A stretch of 64,000 nucleotides of DNA from Pannonibacter phragmitetus DSM 14782 (GTDB lineage Bacteria > Pseudomonadota > Alphaproteobacteria > Rhizobiales > Stappiaceae). Below, one piece after another: positions 52,231 through 61,255 of this stretch; position 1 is the first letter of the stretch; each line of letters opens with the position of its first letter. The stretch lies in the NCBI RefSeq assembly GCF_000382365.1, contig NZ_KB908222.1, positions 62,001 to 126,000 on the forward strand, given 5' to 3'. A program made the position numbers and the translations under genes. The notes under the pieces are model-generated. The model worked only from the letters and a program-made list of their open reading frames with translations. It was not told where the DNA came from and ran no database searches.

Positions 52231-52261
52231 AAACGGGACGCGCACTTGCGTCCCGTTTTTT
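52231..52261 (+). terminator. Rho-independent terminator of rpoH
   Basis: AAACGGGACGC (52231-52241) and GCGTCCCGTTT (52248-52258) form a perfect 11-base stem with a six-base loop, followed by further T residues. Confidence 0.95.
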
Positions 52262-52321
52262 GCTTTTCTAACGTGGCAGACTGCGGCCGGACGCGCCGCG
52301 AAGGGCGGAGGCTGCAGAAGC

Positions 52322-54514
52322 GTGGGGTTTGGGCACTTTATAGGCAAGCGGGCGCGGGTCGCGCTCGTCACGCTGGCGGCCTTGGCCAGCCTTGCAGGCA
52401 TTCGTGCCATCGACCCGCCGTTTCTGCAGGCCGTGCGCGAGCTGAGCTTCGATTATTATCAGAGGCTCGCCCCCCGCGGCTATCAGGACAGCCCGGTGCG
52501 GGTGGTGGATATCGACGATGCCTCTCTGGCGCTCTACGGCCAGTGGCCATGGCCACGAGACCGGATGGCGGAAATCGTCAACACGCTCAATAGCATGGGC
52601 GCCGCTGCCATTGCCTTCGATGTGATCTTTTCCGAAGCCGACCGGTCCTCGCCGCGGCAGCTGGCCCTCAGCCTGCCGGAAAGTTCCATTGCTGCCTCGC
52701 CGGATGTGAAAGCCGCACTCAAGTCGCTGCCGGATACGGATGAGCTGTTTGCGGAGGCCCTCGCAGAAGCACCCTCCATTCTCGGTTTCGCGATACTTCC
52801 ATCTGCCACACCGCAGCAGCCGCAACTGAAGGCCGGCATGGCGCATGTGGGCCCCTCCCCAGCCGGCCTGCTCCCGCCCTATGCCTCGGCTCTTGGCGCC
52901 ATTCTGCCCCTGCAGGAGGCTGCAAGCGGCATCGGCAGCGTGTCGCTGAGTGCCGACGATACAGGCGGCATCGTCCGCCGCATTCCGCTGCTTGTGACTG
53001 ACGGGACCGAAGTCTTCCCCAGTCTGGCGGTGGAGGCCCTTCGCGTGGCGCAAGGGGCAACCGGGCTGATCACGCGGGCGGATGAAACCGGCAAGGGCGG
53101 GGCGCTCAACGGGATCAGAGTGGGCAGCTTCTCCGTTCCAGTGACGGAAACCGGCGAGTTCTGGGTTTATTACGACTGGAACCGGCCGGAGCGCTATGTT
53201 TCCGTCGCCGACCTGCTCGACCCGCAGAAGCGTCCCAAGGTGCAGCCGCTGATCGATGGCCAGATCATCTTCATCGGCACCTCTGCCGCCGGCCTGTTCG
53301 ATATCCGCTCCACGCCCCTTGGCGAGCAGGTGCCGGGCGTATCGATCCACGCGCAGGCCGCAGAGCAGATCATCTCCGGCAACTTCCTCGCCCGTCCGGA
53401 CTGGGCGGAGGGCGCGGAAATCATTGCCGTTCTGCTCGCCGGCCTCGTCCTTGTCGCGCTTCTGCCGCTGACCGGCGGGCTCATCACCGGCGCTGCTGCC
53501 GTTTGTCTCACCGTCCTGATGTTCGGCGGCTCCCTTCTGCTTTTCGTCCAGAACGGCCTTCTGATCGACGGGCTCTATCCCTCGATCACCGCCTTCGTCG
53601 TCTTCGCCATCGGCACCTCCATGCTCTATGTGATGACGGACCGGGAGAAACGCTTCGTGCGCCAGGCCTTCAGCCAGTATCTCTCGCCGGAGCTGGTCAG
53701 CCAGTTGGAACAGCAGCCGGACCAGCTGGTGCTGGGCGGGGAACTGCGGCCGATGACCATCCTCTTCATGGATGTGCGCGGCTTTACGCCCATTTCAGAG
53801 CAGCTGACGCCGACGGAGCTGGTGCATTTTCTCAATACACTGCTGTCCCCGCTCAGCGATGCCATCCAGGCCTATGGCGGCACCATCGACAAATATATCG
53901 GCGACAGCATCATGGCCTTCTGGAACGCGCCCGTCCGGGTGGAAAACCATGCGGCCATGGCCTGCGCGGCCAGCCTGAAGATGCTGGACGTGGTGGACCA
54001 ATTAAATGCGGAAGATGCCTTCGGCTTCAAGGCCCGCAATTTCAAGACCCAGACCGTGCAGATCGGCATTGGTCTCAACACGGGCGAGGCCTGCGTCGGC
54101 AACATGGGCTCCTCACAGCGCTTCAACTACTCGGTGATTGGTGACGCGGTGAACGTGGCAAGCCGGATTGAGTCTAGCTGCAAGAGCGTCGGCGCCGATC
54201 TCGTCGTCTCGGAAGACACACGCACGCAGGCCCCTGACCTTGCCTATCTGGAGGCTGGCGCCATCCCGCTCAAGGGCAAGTCCCGGCCCGTGAAGCTCTT
54301 CGCGCTGATCGGCGATCAGGAACTGCGGCGCAGCGAGGCCTTCCGGACACTCGAGCTGCATCACATGAAGCTGATGGATGCCCTCGACAACCGCAAACCG
54401 GAAGCCGCCGCTGCCGCCCTTGCCGACTGCCGCGAGACTGCCCCCCCGGAACTCATCGCCTTCTACGACCGGCTGACGGAGCGGGCCCAACAGCTCGAAA
54501 CAGCGGCGGCGTGA
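52322..54514 (+). CDS. CHASE2-domain class III adenylate/guanylate cyclase
   Basis: The 730-residue membrane protein starts with a GTG at 52322. After an N-terminal helix comes a CHASE2 sensor (residues about 30-330, with FDYYQRLAPRG, VVDIDDASL and AAAIAFDVIFSEADR), three membrane helices (about 360-440), then a class III cyclase domain. Its catalytic features include LFMDVRGFTPISEQ with the metal Asp, another Asp in DKYIGDSIMAFWNAP, and FNYSVIGDAVNVASRIESSCK. It should make cAMP (or cGMP) in response to a periplasmic signal. The signal is unknown. It is monocistronic. Confidence 0.92.
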   Translation: MGFGHFIGKRARVALVTLAALASLAGIRAIDPPFLQAVRELSFDYYQRLAPRGYQDSPVRVVDIDDASLALYGQWPWPRDRMAEIVNTLNSMGAAAIAFDVIFSEADRSSPRQLALSLPESSIAASPDVKAALKSLPDTDELFAEALAEAPSILGFAILPSATPQQPQLKAGMAHVGPSPAGLLPPYASALGAILPLQEAASGIGSVSLSADDTGGIVRRIPLLVTDGTEVFPSLAVEALRVAQGATGLITRADETGKGGALNGIRVGSFSVPVTETGEFWVYYDWNRPERYVSVADLLDPQKRPKVQPLIDGQIIFIGTSAAGLFDIRSTPLGEQVPGVSIHAQAAEQIISGNFLARPDWAEGAEIIAVLLAGLVLVALLPLTGGLITGAAAVCLTVLMFGGSLLLFVQNGLLIDGLYPSITAFVVFAIGTSMLYVMTDREKRFVRQAFSQYLSPELVSQLEQQPDQLVLGGELRPMTILFMDVRGFTPISEQLTPTELVHFLNTLLSPLSDAIQAYGGTIDKYIGDSIMAFWNAPVRVENHAAMACAASLKMLDVVDQLNAEDAFGFKARNFKTQTVQIGIGLNTGEACVGNMGSSQRFNYSVIGDAVNVASRIESSCKSVGADLVVSEDTRTQAPDLAYLEAGAIPLKGKSRPVKLFALIGDQELRRSEAFRTLELHHMKLMDALDNRKPEAAAAALADCRETAPPELIAFYDRLTERAQQLETAAA

Positions 54515-54606
54515 ACTGCGGGAAGGTTTGGCGGGTACAAACCGGTCAATGCCGCCAGATCCACACCCCGCGCCGCCCCGGCCATGTGCCGGGGCCTGTC
54601 AGGCGG

Positions 54607-54718
54607 CCCCGGCATAACCAACACTCAATGAGATTGACTCCGGGGGTTGGGTCAGCCTGTACGGCGCTTTAGCAATTTCAAGGCGTGATGCGTCAGCACC
54701 GGAAGGCTTGATAAAGGC
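54607..54718 (-). repeat. Dispersed repeat, copy B
   Basis: Read on the minus strand it holds GCTGACGCATCACGCCTTG and AAGCGCCG, as copy A at 39957-40059, for a total of roughly 100 similar bases. It lies in the 297-base gap between the cyclase and thiY genes, which otherwise holds GC-rich hairpins of the common CCGGCACAAGGCCGG type (for example near 54737-54755) and no gene. Confidence 0.65.
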
Positions 54719-54773
54719 ACAAGCTTCCTTACAGGTCCCGGCACAAGGCCGGGACGGCCCAGCAAGGGTGGAA

Positions 54774-54799
54774 GGCCCTGCGAATATCCGCACAGGGCC
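54774..54799 (-). terminator. Hairpin downstream of thiY
   Basis: GGCCCTG (54774-54780) and CAGGGCC (54793-54799) pair, with a partial inner CG/CG pairing. It is 13 bases after the thiY stop and could end the riboswitch-controlled transcript. No T tract is seen. Confidence 0.5.
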
Positions 54800-54811
54800 C
54801 CCTTTCACATA

Positions 54812-55750
54812 TCACCGCAGCTCGGCCGTATAGTCCTCCACCGGCGGCACGCTGGTGATCAGCTTGTTTTCATGCAGGAACTCGGCAAAGCGCTGATAGC
54901 GGCCGGCATCCAGAGCTGCCGGGCGCTTGGCAAAACGCGGCAGCGTGTCGCCCCAGGCGCGGCGGTTCAGCTCGTCATCGAGGTTCGGATAGGCCGCAAT
55001 GAAGGCCTCCCACGAGTCGTCCGGATGGTTGGTCAGATAAACTGTTGCCCTCTCAACCGCAGCGAGGAAACGGACATAGCGCGGGTCCCCGGTCTTGTCC
55101 TTCGCCGCCACGTAGATCAGCTCGTCGAAGATGGGCACGCCGTTTTCTTCCGGGTAGAAGGCCTTGCCCTTCTTGCCCTCCAGCTCAATCTGGGTGAGCT
55201 CGAAATTGCGGTAGCCGCCGATCACCGCATCCACCTGACCCGTCATCAGGGACGGCGACAGGGCGAAGTTGACGTTGATGAGCTCCACATCCTCGATCGA
55301 AAGCCCCTGCGAGCGGAGCATCTGGCCGAGCATCGCATCCTCGAAGCCGGACACGGAGAAGCCGATCTTCTTGCCCTTGAGGTCAGCCAGCGTCTTGATG
55401 GGGCCATCCTCCAGCACGATCAGCGTGTTAAGCGGTGTCTCCACCAGCGTGCCGATCCACTTCAGCGGCATGCCTTCGCTGATCTGGGCATGGAGCGTCG
55501 GCTGGTAGGACACGGCAATATCCCCCTGCCCGGCCGCCACCAGCTTCGGCGGCATGGCCGGATCGGCCGGCTCGATCAGTTCCACATCAAGCCCTTCGGC
55601 CTCGAAGAAGCCCTTCTGCTTGGCCACCACCAGAGGCGCGTGGTCCGGGTTGACGAACCAGTCGAGCAGAACGGTCAGCTTGTCCGCCGCCGAGGCGGGG
55701 GCAGCAGTGGCCAAAACAGCGGCCAGCGACAGCGCGAGAATGCGTTTCAT
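54812..55750 (-). CDS. thiY: Thiamine pyrimidine precursor (HMP-type) ABC substrate-binding protein
   Basis: This 312-residue periplasmic protein belongs to the NMT1/THI5-like family, as does ThiY, which binds N-formyl-4-amino-5-aminomethyl-2-methylpyrimidine. It has a signal peptide (MKRILALSLAAVLATAAPASA), the family N terminus (LTVLLDWFVNPDHAPLVVAKQKGFF), LVAAGQGDIAVSYQP and a C-terminal PRFAKRPAALDAGRY. Thiamine-related ligand is supported by the TPP riboswitch upstream. Second gene after thiX. No thiZ follows it. Confidence 0.88.
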   Translation of the reverse strand: MKRILALSLAAVLATAAPASAADKLTVLLDWFVNPDHAPLVVAKQKGFFEAEGLDVELIEPADPAMPPKLVAAGQGDIAVSYQPTLHAQISEGMPLKWIGTLVETPLNTLIVLEDGPIKTLADLKGKKIGFSVSGFEDAMLGQMLRSQGLSIEDVELINVNFALSPSLMTGQVDAVIGGYRNFELTQIELEGKKGKAFYPEENGVPIFDELIYVAAKDKTGDPRYVRFLAAVERATVYLTNHPDDSWEAFIAAYPNLDDELNRRAWGDTLPRFAKRPAALDAGRYQRFAEFLHENKLITSVPPVEDYTAELR

Positions 55751-55831
55751 GCGGGTCTCCCGATAGACAGATGTTGGATGAAGTCTGAGCCGGTCCAGCC
55801 TCAGCCCGGCCGGCAGATGCAGGCGCGGGGC

Positions 55832-56662
55832 TCAGTCCTCGCGCTGCCAGGGCACCATGCGGCGGGTCAGGCGCTCGACAACGAAGCGCAGGACCAGAAC
55901 CATGGCGGCAAGCAAGGCAAGAGCGGCAAACATGGTGTCCGTCTGCATCCGGGCATTGCTCTGCAGCATGATGAAGGCAAGCCCGCCCTTGGCCCCGACC
56001 CATTCGCCCACAATGGCACCGATGGGGGCGAAGACAGCTGCAATCCGGACACCGGAGGCAAGCGCGGGCATGGCAGACGGCAGGCGGAAATAGCGCAGTT
56101 CCTGCCAGCGGTTGACGCGGTAGAGCAGCGCCAGATCGACCAGGCCCTGGTCCATCCGCCTGAGGCCGTCAAAGAAGGTGGAGGTGACGGCAAAGAAGAT
56201 GACCAGCACCGCCATCACGATCTTGGAGGCAAGGCCGAAGCCGAGCCACAGCACCAGAATGGGGGCAATGGCAAAGACCGGCAGCGCCTGCGTCACCAGA
56301 ACCACCGGCAGCAGCCCGCGCCGTGCCAGCGGCGACAGCCACATGACGAAGGCCAGCATGACCCCGGCGGCAATGCCGAAAACAAAGCCCAGCAGAGTTT
56401 CGCTCAAGGTGATGCTGGCGTGATAAAGCAGGAAGCCACTCTGGCGCTGGAAGGCCTCCAGCACTTTCAGCGGACCGGGTAGCATGTAGGGCGGGATTTC
56501 GAGGAGCCGCACCGCCTGATCCCAGATCAGCAACAGGGACAGGCTGACCGTCACGCCCGGCGCAATGCTGCGCAGGACAGAGGCTGCACGGGCCGGAAAC
56601 GCATTCCGGACGGGGCTCGCAGATGGAAGGGGTTGCCTTCCCGAAAGAAGTTCTATCGACAC
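55832..56662 (-). CDS. thiX: Thiamine pyrimidine precursor ABC transporter permease
   Basis: The start is a GTG at 56662 with GGGAGA eight bases upstream. The open frame to 56746 is rejected because it would begin inside the riboswitch. The 276-residue inner-membrane permease is of the BPD_transp_1 type with about six helices. The ATPase-docking loop is LALLYRVNRWQELRYFRLPSAMP, and EWVGAKGGLAFIML is typical of SsuC/TauC/ThiX-type permeases. It lies 81 bases upstream of thiY. The Shine-Dalgarno lies about 60 bases beyond the aptamer, which could allow translational control. Confidence 0.88.
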   Translation of the reverse strand: MSIELLSGRQPLPSASPVRNAFPARAASVLRSIAPGVTVSLSLLLIWDQAVRLLEIPPYMLPGPLKVLEAFQRQSGFLLYHASITLSETLLGFVFGIAAGVMLAFVMWLSPLARRGLLPVVLVTQALPVFAIAPILVLWLGFGLASKIVMAVLVIFFAVTSTFFDGLRRMDQGLVDLALLYRVNRWQELRYFRLPSAMPALASGVRIAAVFAPIGAIVGEWVGAKGGLAFIMLQSNARMQTDTMFAALALLAAMVLVLRFVVERLTRRMVPWQRED

Positions 56663-56723
56663 AAAGGGATCTCCCGTCACCGGCAAGCCGGTCAAGACAT
56701 TGGAGATCCGGGATATGGCTAAA

Positions 56724-56816
56724 GGTTTCCGTCCCTTCGCCGGCATGACCCGGATCAGGTTCTAAGGGTTCAGCTTTGCGCCATCTCAGCTCACATCGGA
56801 GCACCCCTCGGACCAG
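56724..56816 (-). ncRNA. TPP riboswitch (THI element)
   Basis: The minus strand holds GAGGGGTGC, then GCTGAGATGG, then GAACCTGATCCGGGT and ATGCCGGCGAAGGGA, in the order of the conserved THI box. P1 forms TCCG (56809-56812) with CGGA (56728-56731). It precedes thiX by about 60 bases. TPP binding should repress thiX and thiY. No clear terminator hairpin was seen between it and thiX, so translational control is more likely, as is common in proteobacteria. Confidence 0.93.
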
Positions 56817-56886
56817 CCTGAAACATGCAGTCTGAATGCCGTCTTGGCAAGCAAAACTTGCGGCACCCTGTCACAAAAGCCGAAGG

Positions 56887-56915
56887 CCCCGGCTGTCACC
56901 CATGGACAGCCGGGG
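56887..56915 (-). terminator. Terminator after the 56954-58597 gene
   Basis: CCCCGGCTGT (56887-56896) and ACAGCCGGGG (56906-56915) form a perfect ten-base stem. The minus strand then reads CCTTCGGCTTTTGTG. Confidence 0.7.
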
Positions 56916-56953
56916 CATTGAAGCTTAACCGGAACCGGGCAGAACCGCCGGGA

Positions 56954-58597
56954 TCAGCCGCGCTGCCAGGCGGCAATCGCCTGTTCCAGAGCGCGGGCGC
57001 CAGGGGTGCCCTTCTCGATGGTGAAGATGGCACGCTTGCCGTTTTCGTAGAGCATTGGAATATCGATCCAGCCACGCTCACGCATCAGGGCAAGGTTGCG
57101 GTCCCGCTCGCTGTCAACGCTCGACAGCGCAATCCAGAAGTAACCCGGAGCGACCTTCACCGAAGCGCCCAGGAGAGCATCTCCGCGCGCTTCCTCGGTC
57201 GGCTTCATCACGAGGCCCGGCACATTGGAGACGTCTCCGCCGGAGAAGCCTTCCGGAAGCTGGAACTGGATCTCGACCAGATGGCTCGCGGGCAGAGAGG
57301 AATCGGTGTTCGGCTTGATTCGGAGCGTCACATTGATGTTCCGGTCCGGAATCTGGGCCTGCGCCACGAGCACCGTTTCGGCCTGTCCGCCGGAGCCATT
57401 CTCCTCGGAAACCGACCAGGCCACGTTGCCCGCAGAAGCGGTGCCGGAGCCGCTGGCATCTTCGCCCTCCTCATAGAGGAAAGCCTTCTGCGCAACGATT
57501 GCGCCGGGCGTTTCGGCCGTCTGGGCCGGCGCTGTGCTGGCGGGCGGGGCAGCTGCCTCAGGCACGGCAGCAGGCGCTTCCTGCGGCGGCGTGGAAGGCG
57601 TGATGAGTGTCGTCGTCACGGTCCGCGCATCGGGGGCAACCGCAGGCTCACCCGTATCGGTCAGCAGGCGGTCGGTGTTCTTGCCGCCATTCTCGCCATT
57701 TGCAGCCGTCTCGCCCGCCGGTGCTCCTGCCTCGGGGGCCGGAGCGGCCGTTGCGGCCGTTTCCTCGCTGGAGGAGAAAATCCCCGCAATCAGCGAGCGC
57801 TGGGAATAGATAAAGGCGCCGATGCCGATCAGCACCAGCACAAATCCGCCCAGGAACACGTAGGACATCAGGGGCGAGTTGCCGCCAGACTTGGCAGCAC
57901 GGCGCGGGGCGCGTGTCCGGACCTTGCGCGGCTCGTCAGCCGCAAGCCGGTCAACTGCAGCATTCATGCCTCCTGTGCCGGCGGGCGCAGGTGCAGACGG
58001 ATCCGGGCGCAGACTGTCACCCGCAGGCGCTGGCCGTGGGCTCGGCGCGGGAAGGGCGTAGGACGACGGCGCGGGGGCTGCCGGTTCAACGGACGGCTTT
58101 GCGGGCGCCGCTCCGAAAGCGGGCTCCATGCGCGGCTGGCTGCGCTCAACCGGCGGCTCTGCCGGAGCGCTGTCGCTGCGGAAAGCATCGCGGGCGGTCT
58201 GCAACGCGCTCGACGACGCATCTCCCAGCCTTTCGGCTTCCTGCACGGCAGAGCCGAGCGGCCCGCGCGGCGCGGGAGAAGACGGCGGATAGGGCTCAGA
58301 ACGGGGAGCGGCCGGAGCGCTGGCGCCCGCAGCAGGGGCCATGGGCGCAGGCGCAGCAGGCGCCGGGCGCGTCGCCATCAGCGTTTCGCGCGCCGCCTCG
58401 GCCTCAACCTTGCGGATAGCCTCCTCGAGGCGCAACTGCTCGGCCGTAATCTCGGACGGGGAAAGCGGCGGCTCATAGGCCTTGAGCTGACTGACAATCG
58501 CGTTTCGGGCGCGGCTGTAGACGTTGCGGCGCGCAGAACCGTTGTTCTCCGGCAGGGACGCAATCGTTTTCTTCAAAATCGAATAGTAATCAGCCAT
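56954..58597 (-). CDS. Single-pass membrane protein with disordered N-terminal half, unknown function
   Basis: This 547-residue protein starts with a conserved-looking helical segment (MADYYSILKKTIASLPENNGSARRNVYSRARNAI), then about 150 residues rich in Ala, Pro, Ser and Glu. One membrane helix (LMSYVFLGGFVLVLIGIGAFIY) lies near residue 245. An Ala/Pro/Glu-rich spacer leads to a C-terminal soluble domain (about 400-547) with VAWSVSEENGSGGQAETVLVAQAQIPDRNINVTLRI and GDVSNVPGLVMKPTEEARGDALLGASVKVAPGYFWIALS. The domain order suggests a cytoplasmic N terminus and a periplasmic C terminus. I do not recognise a named function. Confidence 0.7.
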   Translation of the reverse strand: MADYYSILKKTIASLPENNGSARRNVYSRARNAIVSQLKAYEPPLSPSEITAEQLRLEEAIRKVEAEAARETLMATRPAPAAPAPMAPAAGASAPAAPRSEPYPPSSPAPRGPLGSAVQEAERLGDASSSALQTARDAFRSDSAPAEPPVERSQPRMEPAFGAAPAKPSVEPAAPAPSSYALPAPSPRPAPAGDSLRPDPSAPAPAGTGGMNAAVDRLAADEPRKVRTRAPRRAAKSGGNSPLMSYVFLGGFVLVLIGIGAFIYSQRSLIAGIFSSSEETAATAAPAPEAGAPAGETAANGENGGKNTDRLLTDTGEPAVAPDARTVTTTLITPSTPPQEAPAAVPEAAAPPASTAPAQTAETPGAIVAQKAFLYEEGEDASGSGTASAGNVAWSVSEENGSGGQAETVLVAQAQIPDRNINVTLRIKPNTDSSLPASHLVEIQFQLPEGFSGGDVSNVPGLVMKPTEEARGDALLGASVKVAPGYFWIALSSVDSERDRNLALMRERGWIDIPMLYENGKRAIFTIEKGTPGARALEQAIAAWQRG

Positions 58598-58740
58598 TGG
58601 CTCGCTCGTGAGGGGTGCCAGCCTGAACCCGGCGCACCGGAAGCTCCGTATTCATGCCATCCCATTTGTAGGCTCAACACCGGCGGGCGCAAGAGGTGTT
58701 CGGCAAAGATAGGATGTGCAATCAGGTTTTTACATGACTT

Positions 58741-58769
58741 TCGGGCGGAATGGGGAGCATTCCGCCCGA
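58741..58769 (-). terminator. Hairpin after purA
   Basis: TCGGGCGGAATG (58741-58752) and CATTCCGCCCGA (58758-58769) pair perfectly over 12 bases with a five-base loop, 11 bases after purA ends. No T tract follows on the minus strand. Confidence 0.6.
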
Positions 58770-58780
58770 TAAATTTCACG

Positions 58781-60073
58781 TCAGTCCTGGAACGGATTCT
58801 GCACCAGGATGGTGTCGTCACGCTCCGGGCTGGTGGAAAGCAGCGCCACCGGTGCGCCGATCAGTTCCTCAACGTGACGGACATACTTCACGGCCTGCGC
58901 CGGAAGATCAGCCCAGCTGCGGGCACCCTTGGTGGATTCCTGCCAGCCCGGCAGGGTCTCATAGATCGGGACCACACGGGCCTGTGCACCCTGGGATGCC
59001 GGCAGATAATCGATCCGCTTGCCGTCCAGCTCATAGCCGACGCAGATCTTCAGCTCCTCAAGGCCGTCCAGCACGTCCAGCTTGGTCAGCGCGATGCCGG
59101 TGATGCCGGAGGTGCAGACCGTCTGACGCACCAGAACCGCATCGAACCAGCCGCAGCGGCGCTTGCGGCCCGTGACGGTGCCGAATTCATGGCCGCGGGT
59201 GCCGAGGAATTCGCCGACTTCGTTTTGCTGCTCGGTCGGGAACGGGCCTTCGCCCACGCGGGTGGTGTAGGCCTTGGTGATACCCAACACGTAGCCGACG
59301 GCATTGGGGCCAAGGCCCGAGCCGGTGGCGGCCTGACCGGCAACCGTGTTGGACGAGGTGACGAAGGGATAGGTGCCGTGATCGATGTCCAGCAGCGCGC
59401 CCTGTGCGCCTTCAAACAGCAGGCGCTTGCCTTCGCGGCGCTGGCCGTCGAGCAGCTTCCACACCGAATCCATGTAAGGCAGAACGGTGCCGGCCACGGA
59501 GGACAGTTCCTGGAAGATGGCTTCTGCGGAGATTTCGCTCTGACCGAGGCCCCGGCGCAGCGGGTTGTGATGGGCCAGCAGCCGGTCGATCTTGGCTGGC
59601 AGCGTCTCCATGTTGGCAAGGTCCATCAGGCGGATGGCGCGGCGGCCCACCTTGTCCTCATAGGCCGGGCCAATGCCGCGGCCCGTGGTGCCGATGCGCG
59701 TGCCGGTGCTGGAGTTCTCGCGCAGGGCATCCAGTTCGCGGTGCAGCGACAGGATCAGCGTCACGTTTTCGGCGATACGCAGGGTTTGCGGATTGACGGT
59801 CACGCCCTGATCGCGCAGGCGGCCGATTTCCGCCACAAGCGCATGCGGATCCAGCACCACGCCGTTGCCGATCACCGACAGCTTGCCCGGGCGCACGACG
59901 CCGGAGGGCAACAGGGACAGCTTGTAGCTGACGCCGTCGATCACGAGCGTATGGCCGGCATTATGCCCGCCCTGGAAACGGACAATCACATCGGCCTGCT
60001 CCGAGAGCCAGTCGACGATCTTGCCCTTGCCTTCATCGCCCCATTGCGAACCGACGACAACAACATTGGCCAT
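58781..60073 (-). CDS. purA: Adenylosuccinate synthetase
   Basis: PurA joins IMP and aspartate with GTP hydrolysis to make adenylosuccinate, the first step to AMP. The start at 60073 gives 430 residues beginning [21 protein letters not shown], the family signature with the GTP-binding GDEGKGK loop. [30 protein letters not shown] and [10 protein letters not shown] are also present. An in-frame ATG three codons upstream could be used, as a GGG lies closer to it. The long frame to 60280 is leader. A hairpin lies in the leader at 60141-60159. Confidence 0.96.
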   Translation of the reverse strand: MANVVVVGSQWGDEGKGKIVDWLSEQADVIVRFQGGHNAGHTLVIDGVSYKLSLLPSGVVRPGKLSVIGNGVVLDPHALVAEIGRLRDQGVTVNPQTLRIAENVTLILSLHRELDALRENSSTGTRIGTTGRGIGPAYEDKVGRRAIRLMDLANMETLPAKIDRLLAHHNPLRRGLGQSEISAEAIFQELSSVAGTVLPYMDSVWKLLDGQRREGKRLLFEGAQGALLDIDHGTYPFVTSSNTVAGQAATGSGLGPNAVGYVLGITKAYTTRVGEGPFPTEQQNEVGEFLGTRGHEFGTVTGRKRRCGWFDAVLVRQTVCTSGITGIALTKLDVLDGLEELKICVGYELDGKRIDYLPASQGAQARVVPIYETLPGWQESTKGARSWADLPAQAVKYVRHVEELIGAPVALLSTSPERDDTILVQNPFQD

Positions 60074-60136
60074 GGGTGCCATACCCTTCTCAAAAGGAAC
60101 CATCTGCCGGGGCCGCTTTTCCGGGCACCAGCACAC

Positions 60137-60159
60137 AAAACCCCGGTACATGGCCGGGG
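60137..60159 (-). promoter_or_regulatory. Terminator-like hairpin in the purA leader
   Basis: CCCCGG (60141-60146) pairs with CCGGGG (60154-60159). On the minus strand TTTTGTG follows (60137-60140 onward). It lies about 65 bases before purA and no minus-strand gene is upstream of it within 1 kb. It could be an attenuator or a common repeat. Confidence 0.4.
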
Positions 60160-60324
60160 CAAACGCGCGGACTATAGCCACTTCCGCCAAGAGTTGCGAG
60201 CCCGAAACAGAAGAAATTGACGGAAGGGAGCCTCGCATTCCGGGTGGCGCAGCAATCCCGTCAGGTGATACAGCTCGCACTCCCCCGAAGGCGCAAGCCC
60301 CGCCTCAAACATCCGGACACAATC

Positions 60325-61212
60325 ATGTCATTAGCCGCCTGGCTGCTGCTGTTTTTCCTCAGTGCCCTGTGGGGCGGCTCGTTCCTCTTTGCCAAGGTGG
60401 CGGTGGCCGAGATTCCGCCGCTGATGCTGGTGTTCCTCAGGGTGCTGATTGCCGCCGCCGTGCTGCATGTGGTGCTGCGCTTTACTCCGCACCGGTTTCC
60501 GCGTGATCCGAAGATGCTGGCAAGCTTCCTTGTCATGGGTCTGCTCAACAATGCGATTCCCTTCTCCCTGATTTTCTGGGGCCAGACGGGCATCGCAGCA
60601 GGCCTTGCCTCGATTCTCAATGCCACGACGCCAATCTTCACCTTCCTGATCGCCGCCGTGGTGCTGCACCAGGAACCGGTGACGGCCAACCGCATCGCTG
60701 GCGTATTGCTAGGCTTATCGGGCGTGGTGCTGATGCTGTCCTCCAGCCTTGCCGGGCTGAGTTCCGATCCGCTTTGGGCGCAGGCCGCCTGCCTGGGTGC
60801 CGCCCTCTCCTATGGCTGCGCCGGCGCTTTCGGCCGCCGCTTCAAGGGCACGCCGCCGCTCGTCACCGCAACCGGCCAGATCACCGGCTCGACCTTGCTG
60901 ATGCTGCCGCTTGCGCTCTTTTCGGTGGGAAGCTGGTCGCCAGCGGATGTCAGCCTGCTGGTCTGGGGCAATGTGCTGGCGCTTGCCGTGCTCGCGACGG
61001 CGCTTGGCTACATGATCTTCTTCCGGCTCCTGGGCGAGGCAGGGGCAACCAACACCTCGACAGTCACCCTGCTGGTCCCCGTCTGCGCCCTCGGCTTCGG
61101 ATATCTGCTGCTGGGCGAAAGGCTCTACCCGGTGCAATTCGCCGGGCTCGCCATTCTGCTCGGCGGCCTCGTGCTGCTCGACGGGCGGGCGCTGAAACTG
61201 CTGCGCCGGTAA
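60325..61212 (+). CDS. EamA/DMT-family exporter
   Basis: The 295-residue start at 60325 (MSLAAWLLLFFLSALWGGSFLF) begins the first EamA repeat; upstream in-frame codons lack a site. There are about ten membrane helices in two EamA repeats. WGGSFLFAKVAVAEIPPLMLVFLRVLIAA in the first and LLVPVCALGFGYLLLGERLYPVQFAGLAILLGGL in the second match the family, whose members export amino acids, purines or other metabolites. Substrate is unknown. It is divergent from purA and convergent with serA, with a shared terminator. Confidence 0.88.
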   Translation: MSLAAWLLLFFLSALWGGSFLFAKVAVAEIPPLMLVFLRVLIAAAVLHVVLRFTPHRFPRDPKMLASFLVMGLLNNAIPFSLIFWGQTGIAAGLASILNATTPIFTFLIAAVVLHQEPVTANRIAGVLLGLSGVVLMLSSSLAGLSSDPLWAQAACLGAALSYGCAGAFGRRFKGTPPLVTATGQITGSTLLMLPLALFSVGSWSPADVSLLVWGNVLALAVLATALGYMIFFRLLGEAGATNTSTVTLLVPVCALGFGYLLLGERLYPVQFAGLAILLGGLVLLDGRALKLLRR

Positions 61213-61219
61213 AATAAAA

Positions 61220-61245
61220 GAGCGGCACCCTGCCGGATGCCGCTC
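61220..61245. terminator. Bidirectional terminator shared by the EamA gene and serA
   Basis: GAGCGGCA (61220-61227) and TGCCGCTC (61238-61245) form an eight-base stem. T-rich sequence follows on both sides: TCATGCTTTTT on the plus strand and TTTTATTTTA on the minus strand. It lies between the convergent ends. Confidence 0.9.
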
Positions 61246-61255
61246 ATCATGCTTT

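Noticed and set aside
56825-60220. Very long open frame (1,131 codons) on the plus strand
   Set aside because: It runs antisense across two separate genes, including purA, whose product is certain. It is a product of high GC content.
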